Assembly (NCBI GenBank): GCA_022578965.1 | Contig: MU401061.1 | Location: 1-11,104 of the forward strand | Direction: 5' to 3' | Length of the DNA stretch: 11,104 nucleotides | Source of the DNA: Xylaria sp. FL1777 | Taxonomy: Eukaryota > Ascomycota > Sordariomycetes > Xylariales > Xylariaceae | In this document: piece after piece, positions 1-8,580 of the stretch | Layout: each line of letters opens with the position of its first letter | Position numbering within the stretch: position 1 is the first letter of the stretch | Notes under the pieces: model-generated | What the model saw: the letters and a program-made list of their open reading frames with translations, nothing else | What the model was told of the DNA's origin: nothing | Databases searched by the model: none | Program-made: the position numbers and the translations under genes

Positions 1-33
1 ACAATAAAAATAATTTCATAATTAATTATAAAC

Positions 34-137
34 TAATAAATAATAAGTAATAAATAATAAGTAATAAATAATAAATAATAAATAATAAATATTAAATAAT
101 AAATAATAAATAATAAGTAATAAATAATAAATAATAA
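34..137. repeat. TAATAAA-type simple repeat
   Basis: This is a run of short units such as AATAAATAATAA and AATAAGTAATAA, with almost no base other than A and T apart from scattered G. Copies differ mainly by A/G changes (AAGTAA against AAATAA). It opens the composite minisatellite that fills the first kilobase. It is simple-sequence DNA with no coding content. The boundaries are approximate because the unit drifts in length. Confidence 0.85.
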
Positions 138-163
138 GGAATAATTAGTAATAATAAATAGTG

Positions 164-260
164 GCTAATAAATAATAGCTAATAAATAGTGGCTAATAAG
201 TAGTAGCTAATAAATAATAGCTAATAATAATAAATAATAGCTAATAATAATTAATAGTGG
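164..260. repeat. 14-bp / 20-bp GCTAATAA tandem array
   Basis: GCTAAT recurs at 164, 178, 192, 206, 220 and 240, and a final GCT falls at 260. The spacing is therefore 14, 14, 14, 14, 20 and 20. The 14-bp unit is GCTAATAAATAATA with A/G variants (…AATAGTG, …AGTAGTA). The two 20-bp units contain an extra ATAATA-type insertion. All differences among the 14-bp copies are A/G transitions on this strand, which equals C-to-T on the other strand. The switch from four short to two long units suggests stepwise expansion by slippage or unequal exchange. Confidence 0.9.
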
Positions 261-261
261 C

Positions 262-1028
262 TTTTATATAAAAGAAAAAAAAAAACAAAAATTTTGTTTA
301 AATTAAAAATTCTTAAGTAATAATAATAAGTTAATAAGTAGTAATAATAAATTAATAAATAATAGTAATAAATTAATAAGTGGTAATAAGCAAGTTAATA
401 AGTAGTGGATTTTTTATATAAAAAAATAAAACAAAAATTTTATTAAAGTTAAAAAGTTATAAAAAGTAGTAATAAATTAATAAGTAGTGCAAATAAGTTA
501 ATAAGTAATAATAATAAATTAATAAATAATAATAGTAAATTAATAAGTAGCAGTACATAAGTTAATAAGTAGTAAATTTTATATAAGAAAATAAAACGGA
601 AATTTTATTAAAATTAAAAAGTTTTAAGTAATAATAATAGCAGTAATAAATTAATAAATAGTAGTAATAAGTTAATAAATAATAAAAGTAAATTAATAAG
701 TAATAATAGTAAATTAATAAATAATAGTAATAAGTTAATAAGTAATAATACATAAGTTAATAAGTAGTAAGTTTTATATAAAAAAATAAAACAAAAATTT
801 TATTTAAGTTAAAAAGTTATAAAAAGTAGTAATAAGTTAATAAATAGTAGTAATAAATTAATAAATAATAAAAGTAAGTTAATAAATAGTAATAATAAAT
901 TAATAAATAGTAATAATAAATTAGTAAATAGTAATACGTAAGTTAATAAATAATAGTATATAAGTTAATAAATAATAAATTTTATGTAAAAAAATAAGCC
1001 AGAAATTTTATTAAAGTTTAAAGTTTTA
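262..1028. repeat. Five-copy higher-order minisatellite
   Basis: A block of about 50 bp beginning TTTTATATA and running through ATAAAACAAAAATTTTATT to GTTAAAAAGTT starts at 262, 412, 577, 772 and 980. Copies 2 and 4 are nearly identical (one difference over about 49 bp). Copy 5 has TTTTATGTA and GCCAG variants, and copy 1 is the most diverged. The blocks are separated by spacers of AGTTAATAAGTAGTAATAA-type units. Block-to-block spacing grows steadily: 150, 165, 195, 208 bp. The + strand of 301-960 has 66 G and 11 C. The minus strand reads as Tyr/Leu-rich peptide by default, since TATTATTACTTA translates as YYYL. I see no sign of selection for protein. Confidence 0.88.
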
Positions 1029-1195
1029 GCTTTTTTAAAACTTGGCCTAAATGCTGTTTTATAAGTTGTTTTAGCATTTTCTCTATATAAATCTTTTTTT
1101 AAAAATAGCTAACCTATAGCAAAGCTTTTTGCGCTATATTTTTAAGCTAAATAAAGTTAATAAATATATAAAAAAGCAAAATAAGCTTACATATA

Positions 1196-1231
1196 TAAGT
1201 TTAAATTATTAAGCTAACTTTTTTAAACTTA
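1196..1231. repeat. Inverted repeat, 10-bp arms
   Basis: TAAGTTTAAA (1196-1205) is the reverse complement of TTTAAACTTA (1222-1231), with a 16-nt loop. It lies in AT-rich background where chance matches are common, so its significance is low. Confidence 0.4.
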
Positions 1232-1366
1232 GTAAGCAAAACATTAAAGCAATAATAACTATTTATAAATTAATAGCTATTAATAAGTTAAAAGCTTTAT
1301 AATAGTAATTAAGTTACTTAATTTTTTGCTAGCTATTATGCGTTATAGTTATTATAATATAAAACA

Positions 1367-1384
1367 TACTAAGTAAACTTAGTA
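1367..1384. repeat. Short hairpin TACTAAGT/ACTTAGTA
   Basis: Two perfect 8-bp arms (1367-1374 and 1377-1384) are separated by AA. It lies just upstream of the 1401/1467 duplication. No function is apparent. Confidence 0.5.
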
Positions 1385-1400
1385 GTAAAATGCATAATTT

Positions 1401-1506
1401 ATAAAAAAGAACTAGCTTTACTATAATAAGCATTAAATTAAATACTTATTAACTGCTAGCTATATTATAAAAAAAAACTAGCTTTACGCTAAATTAAATA
1501 CTTATT
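1401..1506. repeat. Local direct duplication
   Basis: Copy 1 (1401-1450) and copy 2 (1467-1506) share an A-rich start followed by ACTAGCTTTAC, then a common TAAATTAAATACTTATT end. Copy 2 lacks about 10 bp between these two parts. Apart from this gap there are only one or two base changes, so the duplication looks younger than the 4068/4690 pair. The copies are separated by only 16 bp, which fits replication slippage or a local tandem duplication. Confidence 0.75.
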
Positions 1507-1561
1507 ATAAATATAAGCTGCTTAATATTTAAATATACTACAATATAAACTATAAGTATTC

Positions 1562-1579
1562 TAGGTTTTTATAAACCTA
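1562..1579. repeat. Hairpin TAGGTTT/AAACCTA
   Basis: Perfect 7-bp arms surround a TTAT loop. GG and CC are rare in the core, so this pair is a slightly less biased spot than most. It resembles no terminator class expected in a eukaryote. Confidence 0.45.
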
Positions 1580-2597
1580 CGTATAAAAAAGCATTTAAAT
1601 CTTTTTTTGTTTTTTATTTTTATATATTTGCAAAGCTTGCTTACTTTTTTAAAATATTACTTGTTGCTATGCTTGCTTTTGTAAATATAACCTCCTTAAA
1701 AAACCACTTATAGCTTTATTATTTAAAATAACATAAAGGCTATTAAGCCTGTTTTTTAGTTTTAATAGTTGCTATTTAAGCTTAATATATAACTAGTTTT
1801 TTAGCTAATTATAAATTATAGTAGCAAGAAATATTTTTTTAGTAACTATTTCTTTATAAACATAAACAAAACATTTAATAAACTAAGTTTTTTTTTAAGG
1901 CTTATATATTTTACTACTTATTAGCCTTTAAGCAAAAAAGCTATATAGTAAACTAGTGCTTTAAAAAATAATAAAGAAAAAAATTAAAACAAACAGTTCT
2001 TTAATAAAATAAGCTTTGCTTTAACTATTATAGCTATTATTACTAATAAGTTTTAGTTTATGCAAATAATTATTATAACGCAGTTTACTTTTAGCAAATA
2101 GCAGAATACTTTTTTAATAAGTAATAAAATTATAGCTATATTAGCAACTTTACTAAAGCTAAAACTTAAGTAGTTTAATTATAACTAATTCTTTTGTGTT
2201 ATAAAGTTAAATAGCTAACTTTAATATATAATAATTATTTAGTTAATTTTACTAATAGTTATATGCTTATTTTAAAAATTAAGCTATATATATTTAAATA
2301 TAAGCAATTATATAGCAAAACTACAAATAGCTTATTATATTAATTATTGTTTATTTAATAATGCTTTTTTTATTTAAATAACCGTAGTAATTTTAAAGCT
2401 AATATATGCTAACAATTTTAACTTTAAAAAGAATATATTTATTAAACTAAAAACTAATGCTTTTTAAAGCTTATAAGTAATTTATAATAACTAATATAAA
2501 TTGTATAGCTTTACGTTAATAATAGTTTATTTAAATTTTTGCTTTATTAACTTTTAATAGCAAAGTTTTAGCTTGCTATAGTTATAATAAGTAACAA

Positions 2598-2616
2598 AAG
2601 GTTAAAGCTTAACCTT
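2598..2616. repeat. Palindrome AAGGTTAA-AGC-TTAACCTT
   Basis: Eight-bp perfect arms surround a 3-nt centre. It contains one of the few GG/CC pairs of the core. It is followed by an A run and AAGCTT words. No gene is adjacent. Confidence 0.55.
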
Positions 2617-2805
2617 AAAAAAAAAGCTTAAAAAACAGCTATTATATTTAAAAAAAGCAGCAAACGTGCAAATTACTTAATTTTAATACAAAGAAATAAT
2701 AACAATAAATATTAATACAAAGCTTTTTTAAGTTTTATAATTAAAATAAATATAATTTAAATCCTTTAATAAAAAACAATTAAAAAGCAAATTTAGTACT
2801 AATAG

Positions 2806-2850
2806 CTGCAATAATTCTAGCTTTAATAGCATATATTAAAATTATTGCAG
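2806..2850. repeat. Inverted repeat CTGCAATAATT … AATTATTGCAG
   Basis: Perfect 11-bp arms at 2806-2816 and 2840-2850 enclose 23 nt. The enclosed part can form its own small stem, TTTAATA (2822-2828) with TATTAAA (2834-2840), although that stem uses the last base of the outer arm. The arms contain two G/C positions in each GC step, so they are more specific than pure A/T pairing. It could be the end of a tiny decayed element, but no target-site duplication is evident. Confidence 0.55.
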
Positions 2851-3005
2851 TTAAAAAGCTTGTAGTTAAACTTTAAGCTTAGCTAGCTAGTTTGCTTTAC
2901 TGCATGCACTAGTTTAGCTAAGCTTTTTTTTCTAAAAAGCTTTATGCTTTTTATTAAGTGTAGTAAAAAACCAGAACTTTTATTATAAAAAAATTAAAGT
3001 GTTTA

Positions 3006-3021
3006 AAACAAACGTTTGTTT
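3006..3021. repeat. 16-bp perfect palindrome with central CG
   Basis: AAACAAACGTTTGTTT equals its own reverse complement with no loop. Its centre is ACGT, one of the few CpG sites in the core. It is a possible protein-dimer site in principle, but no gene lies nearby to support that. Confidence 0.6.
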
Positions 3022-3043
3022 AAATACATTAGTATAAAATAAT

Positions 3044-3068
3044 AAAATAAAACGTAGGGTTTTATTTT
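3044..3068. repeat. Hairpin AAAATAAAAC/GTTTTATTTT
   Basis: Perfect 10-bp arms enclose a GTAGG loop. It sits 23 bp downstream of the 3006-3021 palindrome, making a small cluster of dyad symmetry. Confidence 0.5.
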
Positions 3069-3170
3069 GTTAGTTTTTAAAACTGCTGTAATAATTAATA
3101 AAAATAGTTAAAAGCATTAATATTTAATTATTAAAAGTAAAATTTTTAGATTTATTAAAAACTAACTATT

Positions 3171-3199
3171 ATAAAAACATTTATTAAAAATGTTTTTAT
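3171..3199. repeat. Hairpin ATAAAAACATTT/AAATGTTTTTAT
   Basis: Twelve-bp perfect arms (3171-3182 and 3188-3199) enclose a 5-nt loop. It is almost entirely A/T with one C:G pair per stem. It would extrude readily as a cruciform. Confidence 0.55.
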
Positions 3200-4058
3200 T
3201 AATTAAAAATAAAAGTTAAAAAATTAAAAACAATTAAATACTGTTATAATTTTAACTATAAACTATGCTAACTAAAAATCAAACAATGTTTTTTTTTAAC
3301 TTGTTTAGCACTTTATAAAAAATCAAAGTTTTTAGGTTTTAAAAGAAATATAGTTGTAAAGCTAAAACTTAAAAAAATTAACAAAAAAGCACTACTAAAA
3401 ATAAATAAAACTATAAAGCTTTGCTTTAAAAAGTACAGCTTGTTATAAGTTTAATAAAATGCTATAAAATATACTAGTTATATAGTAATTTAGCGCTATT
3501 TTATAGTAAAAAATAAAATAATAAAAGATTTTTATTAGCTATATTTTTAAATTACAAAAAAGCTTTATAAAAAGCACTTATTACTAAATATGCCTTAAAA
3601 AAAAGTATATAGCAAAATATAACAGCTTTAGTATAGTAAAAAAATAAATGCTTAAAGTAATTTGCAGCTAAGCTTTTATATAATATTTATAAAAAGCAGG
3701 TTTAAAAACTTAATAAGAATAAGTGCTACTGCTTCTTTTAATAAAAGTAAAATAAAAAAAGTTTTAAATGCTTAAAAAAAAATCTATTAACATTATAAAA
3801 ATAATGTTTTATTTTTTATTAATATAATAAAAAGCTTGCAGCTTAATTTAACTTAATATAAGGAAACTTACTAAATTAATTAAACAGTTATTATTTAAGC
3901 TTAAAAAAATAAATAAATTTTGCTAATATTAAATATTTAACTATATAAAAAAGCTTTTAATTTAAGCATAATATAATAGCATTTTACTATTATTATTTAA
4001 TATAACACTAGCTAATATAAAAAACATTAAGCTTACTTTTTACAATGTAAAAAAGTAA

Positions 4059-4265
4059 GTATACTAATTTTATAGTAAGCCTAAGTTACGTTAAGCTATT
4101 ATAACGCATAAAAAGCAATAAGCTACATTTAATGTAGCTTAAAGTATATACTAATTTTACAAAAAATCATAGCTTTTTTAAATAAGTCTAAATATTTAAA
4201 GCAAAAAAAGCAAAGCTAACTATGCTATAATAACATAATATATAGCTTTATATATTAAAGAAAAT
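4059..4265 (+). repeat. Diverged dispersed repeat, copy A
   Basis: The best-aligned part (4068-4169, 102 bp) matches 4690-4791 without a gap: 14 transitions and 3 transversions by hand alignment. The similarity extends left through AGTATA with a small indel. It extends right, more loosely, to a shared ATTAAAGAAAA near 4252-4265. It contains the 23-bp palindrome at 4119-4141. Copies mutated mainly by C/T and G/A exchange are the hallmark of RIP on duplicated DNA. The parent element is unrecognised. Confidence 0.8.
4119..4141. repeat. 23-bp palindrome inside repeat copy A
   Basis: TAAGCTACATT is followed by a single T and then its reverse complement AATGTAGCTTA. The same position in copy B (4741-4763) is also palindromic, although both arms have changed. 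See the finding on paired changes. Confidence 0.75.
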
Positions 4266-4275
4266 ATATATATAT
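4245..4275. repeat. Short (TA)n tract
   Basis: About five to six TA units lie within 4264-4275, just after the ATTAAAGAAAA end of repeat copy A. It is ordinary microsatellite DNA. Confidence 0.5.
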
Positions 4276-4444
4276 TTTTATAAATGCTAAACATAATAAA
4301 AATTAATAAATTAAAAGCTTTTTTTTGATTTTATAAATAATAATGCATAGCTGTTTTTAGTTAATAAAGTGATTTGTTTGCTTAATTGCAATAATAAACA
4401 AAACATTTACTTGCTAAATAATTTATATTGCTATAGTAATACGC

Positions 4445-4479
4445 TAGCTTTTTAAAAAAGCTATTTGCTTAAGCAAATA
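4445..4479. repeat. Two abutting perfect palindromes
   Basis: TAGCTTTTT-A-AAAAAGCTA (4445-4463) is perfectly self-complementary around one base. It overlaps by two bases with an 18-bp perfect palindrome, TATTTGCTTAAGCAAATA (4462-4479). This gives 35 bp of continuous dyad structure between repeat copies A and B. No coding or promoter context explains it. Confidence 0.7.
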
Positions 4480-4676
4480 AAAGTTAAATGTAATAATAAA
4501 TTAATAGTATATTATATATTATAAGCTTATAACAATAAAATATTTTGTTAGTTTAGCACTTTTATTTTTTTAAAGAAAGCTTTTTATAGTTAGAAAAAAA
4601 AGCAAAAAAACTTGCTTAGTACAAATAACATTACTTAGTACAAAAAACGCTTTTTATGTTTTTAAAATAATTTAAA

Positions 4677-4868
4677 AGTATATAGCTAACTTTATAGCAA
4701 GCTTAAGTTGCGCTAAGTTATTATAACACGTAAAAAAAAATAAGCTATATTTTATATAGCTTAAAATATATGCTAATTTTTTAAAAAATCAAGTTTTTAT
4801 AAATAAGCTTAACAAATTAAAATATAAAAAAGCTATTATTATAGCTATAGCTAATTAAAGAAAAAAAA
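4677..4868 (+). repeat. Diverged dispersed repeat, copy B
   Basis: Direct-orientation partner of copy A, about 620 bp downstream; the aligned core is 4690-4791. It differs from A by changes such as GCC to GCT, TACG to TGCG and CGCAT to CACGT. Both copies have lost some C and G, so neither is the intact ancestor. It ends near the shared ATTAAAGAAAA (about 4854-4868). Confidence 0.8.
4741..4763. repeat. Palindrome inside repeat copy B
   Basis: TAAGCTATAT, a TTT centre, then ATATAGCTTA: perfect 10-bp arms. Relative to copy A, the left-arm C is T and the right-arm G is A at mirror positions. Pairing is therefore kept after both changes. Confidence 0.75.
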
Positions 4869-5303
4869 TTGCTATAATGCCTTTAGATATTTTAAGCTAT
4901 ACGTGCATTATACTAATAAAAATAGCAAATATTTTCTTAGTAAAAATACTTAAGTAATTTTATTAAACTTTATTATGCTAAAAATAAAGCATTATAATTA
5001 TTGCTTTTTAATAAAAAATTCCTAGTAAACATAAATTATTAATTTGCATTAATTATATTTTTGCTTTTTATATATATTGCTTATTATTACTATTAATTAA
5101 ATAACTTAGTAAAGCTTTTAAACTAACTTAAAAAAGTTAGCAATAATACCTTTAAGCTAAAAAATTATTTAAACTTAATTATTTAAAAGAAATAAAAGTT
5201 ATAACAAGGTTTTCGTTAATAAACTAGCAAAAAGATTATTAAAAAATTAACTTTAACTTTTTACTTTTTATAAAAATACTTTTTATGTTGCTTTAGCAAG
5301 CTT

Positions 5304-5336
5304 ATAAAAGTTTACTAAAGGTTTATAAACTTTTAT
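5304..5336. repeat. Hairpin ATAAAAGTTTA/TAAACTTTTAT
   Basis: Perfect 11-bp arms (5304-5314 and 5326-5336) enclose an 11-nt loop. Each stem has one G:C pair. Confidence 0.5.
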
Positions 5337-5925
5337 TTTATAAAAAAAGTTATTTTAAAAATTATATAAAAAAATAAAATTAAAACTTTTAATAATAAAT
5401 TTTTTAGTTTTAGTATTAATAAAAAACGCAGCAAAATACAATAAATAATATAAATTGCAAAACTTAGTAAATTATCGAATTTTTAAACGTATATTATGCT
5501 TATTAATATTTTAGTAAGCATGCTTATTTAAGCGTTATTTTAACTCTTTATGCCTTTATTATATAATATTAAAAGATTATTTTACTTTAATAAAATAACT
5601 TTTAAAAGTAAGTAGTAAAATTGTTTTATTTTTTAGATATAATAGTTAAATTTTTTAATTTTATTAATAAAATAAGCTAACATTTAGCTAAAAAACCTAT
5701 AATTATATACTAGTTAACCTTAAATTAAGTAAAAATACTTGCTAAACTTAAGCATATTAATAAGCAAAAAAAAAAAAACTAATAAAAATTATTTTAGTAA
5801 TAGTAAATAAAGCAATAATAGCTTAAATTTAAAATTTAGCTTATTAAAGTCTAAGTTATAATTTATAAAAAATGCTTTAAGCAAAATGCTTTTTAAGTTC
5901 TTTAAAACAAAACGCTGCAAAAAAT

Positions 5926-5969
5926 AAAAGCTTTATATAATTAAATACTAATGCTTATATAAAGCTTTT
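5926..5969. repeat. Longest perfect inverted repeat, 15-bp arms
   Basis: AAAAGCTTTATATAA (5926-5940) and its exact reverse complement (5955-5969) enclose 14 nt. This is the longest perfect stem I found in the window. It contains HindIII-type AAGCTT in both arms. No flanking duplication or gene suggests a transposon end. Confidence 0.7.
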
Positions 5970-6176
5970 TTAACAAATTAAATAATTTAAAAATACTGCT
6001 TTAAATAAAAAGTAAATTTCTTTTAAAGCTAAATATAAGCTAAAAACTAATAACGTATAAATAAAGTAATTAAAAAATAAAAAACACTTTAAAAAAAAGG
6101 TTAAATAGCACATAAAATTATTAAAAAAAAAACGTTTGCAATTAAACCTTTTTTTAGCAAATTAGCTAGTATTTTT

Positions 6177-6212
6177 ACTAATGCACTTCGCTAAATAAAA
6201 GCTAGCATTAGT
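6177..6212. repeat. Inverted repeat ACTAATGC/GCATTAGT
   Basis: Eight-bp perfect arms (6177-6184 and 6205-6212) enclose 20 nt that include a rare TCG. It is a modest feature, possibly chance. Confidence 0.4.
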
Positions 6213-6582
6213 TTTTATAAGAAAATAAAAGCAAAAAAAACATAGCTTTTTTAAAAATATTATAGCTTTTTATATAATACTTTTATAAAAACCAAAAATC
6301 GCGCCTTTAAGCAAAAATACTAGCATAATAATTATTAATAACTTGTTTTAAAACATAAACTAAAAAGTTAAACAATAGTATAAATATTTAAGTATTAAAC
6401 CTTTACGCATAATAAAAATAAACAAAAGTAAAAGCTTTTTTATAAAGTGCATTATTAACTAATTTTAAAATTTATAAATAAATTTAAGTAAAAGCATTAC
6501 TATTTAAACCTAAAAAATAGTAAACTATATATAAATAAAGTAAAACCAAAAAAAACTTTAATAAAAACTTACAGTAGTTTTA

Positions 6583-6612
6583 ATATATAAATTAATTGTT
6601 AAATTTATATAT
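6583..6612. repeat. A/T-only inverted repeat
   Basis: ATATATAAATT (6583-6593) pairs with AATTTATATAT (6602-6612). It consists of A and T only, so chance is a likely explanation. Confidence 0.35.
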
Positions 6613-7010
6613 AAAAGCAAAAAACTTATTAAATTATTTAATAGCTAATTATTATTAAAGTTTCCTTTAAAATAGTAGTATTAAATATTTAGTTTTATAA
6701 AATAAAGCAAATAATTAAAAACGCAAAAGCGCTTTTTAGCTTTTATTTATTTTTAAACTTTAAATATATAAAAAGCTTTTATTGCTTAATTAAACGTAAG
6801 CATTTAAATATATTAACATTAATAAGCTATTTTTAATAAGCAAAACTAATAATACAAAATAAACTAAACGTAAGGTTAAAATACTAAAATAAACGCTTAT
6901 TTAATACTATAAAAAGTATTAGCATATTTAAACAATAAAACAATAGCTATAAAAGTTAAAATTTATTAAAAATTATATAATAACTTACTTATTAAATATG
7001 TTAGCTTTAA

Positions 7011-7040
7011 AAATAAATAGCGCTTAAGCGTTTTATTTAT
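7011..7040. repeat. Imperfect dyad centred on CGCTTAAGCG
   Basis: A 10-bp perfect palindrome, CGCTTAAGCG (7021-7030), is the most GC-dense symmetric word in the core. It is flanked by ATAAATA on the left and TATTTAT on the right, out of register by two bases, so the whole forms an interrupted 30-bp dyad. Confidence 0.5.
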
Positions 7041-8341
7041 ATTTTGCTATTAAAGTAAAAAAAAAGCCTTAAAAAGTAAGCAGCTATAAAAGTTTAGTAA
7101 TAAAGCCTAAAGCATAAGCTTAAATTAAACAGCTTTTAATGCAAATTTTAATAATAAGTTTTACTTTTTTAACATAAACATTTTAAATTTTTAAAAAATA
7201 ATATACTAATTTTTTTTTCTTTTATAAGTAATAGTAAATATTTCAATAAAAACTTAAAAAACTAAAGTAAAAAAAAGTTCTATATAAATAGTAGTTAAAC
7301 ATAAATTAGCTAATTTTAAGCTATAAAAAAGTTTTGTTTTAAAGTAAGCATTTATTGCTTTATATAGTAAAAAAAAAGCCAATTAATATTTTAGCGCTTA
7401 AATTTAGGTTTTATGTAGTAATGTAACTAAATATAAAAACAATAATAAAAGCTTTAAACAAAGTTCTTTTTTTTTTTTAATAGTTTATTACTTTAAAATT
7501 AGTTTGTTTAAAGCTAAAGTTTTATAGCTAAAAAAGCTTAATACCTTTATTAAGTTTAGTATGCCTTTAATATTTCTTAAAAATCTATAGAAAAAAATAA
7601 TTCTTAAGCTAAATTATACTTATAATTGCAGTAAGTTTTTAAAATAAACAGCTTTTAATTAATAAAACAATATAAATAAAAAAAGTTAACAAAATAAATC
7701 TATAACTTTAAAAAAAAAATTAGCTTTAAAAATTAAGCATATTAAGCTTTAAGTAAAATAAGCTTAAAAGCAAATAAGCTATTAACTAAATAACTAGCAA
7801 GCAGCTATTAACACTTAAGTTTTAATGCTTTTAGCAAGCTTTAGCTGTTTAGCATGCAATAAATAACTAATTTAAAACTAATATAAACAAAAAAAATCTA
7901 ACTATTTAATTAAAACATAGCATTATAATAGTTAAAAAGTAATATTAATGCAATATAATTTCTGCTTAGTGCTTTAAATATTAAAGTAAAATAATTTAAC
8001 TAAGCATAAATAAATAGCAAAAATAACTATAACTTAAAAAAAAAAAAGCCATTTAGCGCATATTATGCAAAAAAAAAGTTTATATAACACTAAAAATCAA
8101 AAAAGTTATAAAAAAGTTATTATAAAATATATTTTAATAGCATTTTATGCTATAACATTATTAAATTATAAAAAGTTTTTAAAGCTTTAAATATTATAGC
8201 TTATTAAAAAATAAAATGTAGCACTAAATATAATAGCTTAAAAATAGTAAAAACTTTAAAAATAGTAATAATAAATAATCTATAACTAAGTTTATATAAT
8301 AAAAGATGCAATTTAATAATTAAATAGCAAAAAGTTAAATA

Positions 8342-8366
8342 TATTATAGCAAATTTTGTTATAATA
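8342..8366. repeat. 25-bp near-perfect palindrome
   Basis: TATTATAGCAAA (8342-8353) and TTTGTTATAATA (8355-8366) pair at 11 of 12 positions around one T. The only mismatch is G8349 opposite T8359, where C would restore the pair. That is what a C-to-T change in one arm would produce. Confidence 0.6.
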
Positions 8367-8565
8367 ACACTTAGCTTAAAATATAATTTATTTTAAACAT
8401 AAAAACGTATTAATATTATATAGCTCTTAAAGTAGCTAAATACCTTATTATTTAATTAATAATATGCATAAATAAATTAACAAAATTCTTACTATTTTTA
8501 TTTATTATTTAGCAAAACTATAGCTAAAAAAACAAGCTTAGCAAAATTAGCAAAAAAAAAAAACC

Positions 8566-8580
8566 CTAAGTTTAACTTAG
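8566..8580. repeat. 15-bp palindrome CTAAGTT-T-AACTTAG
   Basis: Perfect 7-bp arms around one base, directly after AAACC. The overlapping word CCCTAA resembles one unit of a fungal telomere repeat, but it occurs once only and is not treated as telomeric. Confidence 0.5.

Noticed and set aside
562..753. 63-codon minus-strand open frame rich in Tyr, Leu and Ile
   Set aside because: It lies wholly inside the TTAATAAGTAGTAA-type minisatellite. The residues are what that repeat encodes by default in this frame, and nothing suggests a start context, domain or conservation.
1..1030. CRISPR-like array
   Set aside because: The spacers are themselves low-complexity repeat units of uneven length, there are no associated genes, and the composition is eukaryotic nuclear rather than prokaryotic.
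3044..3068. Rho-independent terminator
   Set aside because: The stem has a single G:C pair and lies in gene-free, apparently eukaryotic DNA. Stems followed by T runs arise often by composition here.
3262..3285. Possible fragment of the same repeat (TATGCTAAC…AAAAATCAAA)
   Set aside because: Only about 20 matching bases with a gap, within A-rich sequence. Similar AAAATCA words also occur near 3320 and 8095.
4314..4360. Possible third, inverted copy of the 4068/4690 repeat around TTGATTTTATAAATAATAATGCAT
   Set aside because: The similarity is short, needs gaps and is carried by A/T runs; the palindrome and the GC-containing parts are missing.
8564..8570. CCCTAA as an interstitial telomere repeat
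   Set aside because: A single copy only, with no tandem TTAGGG/CCCTAA nearby.
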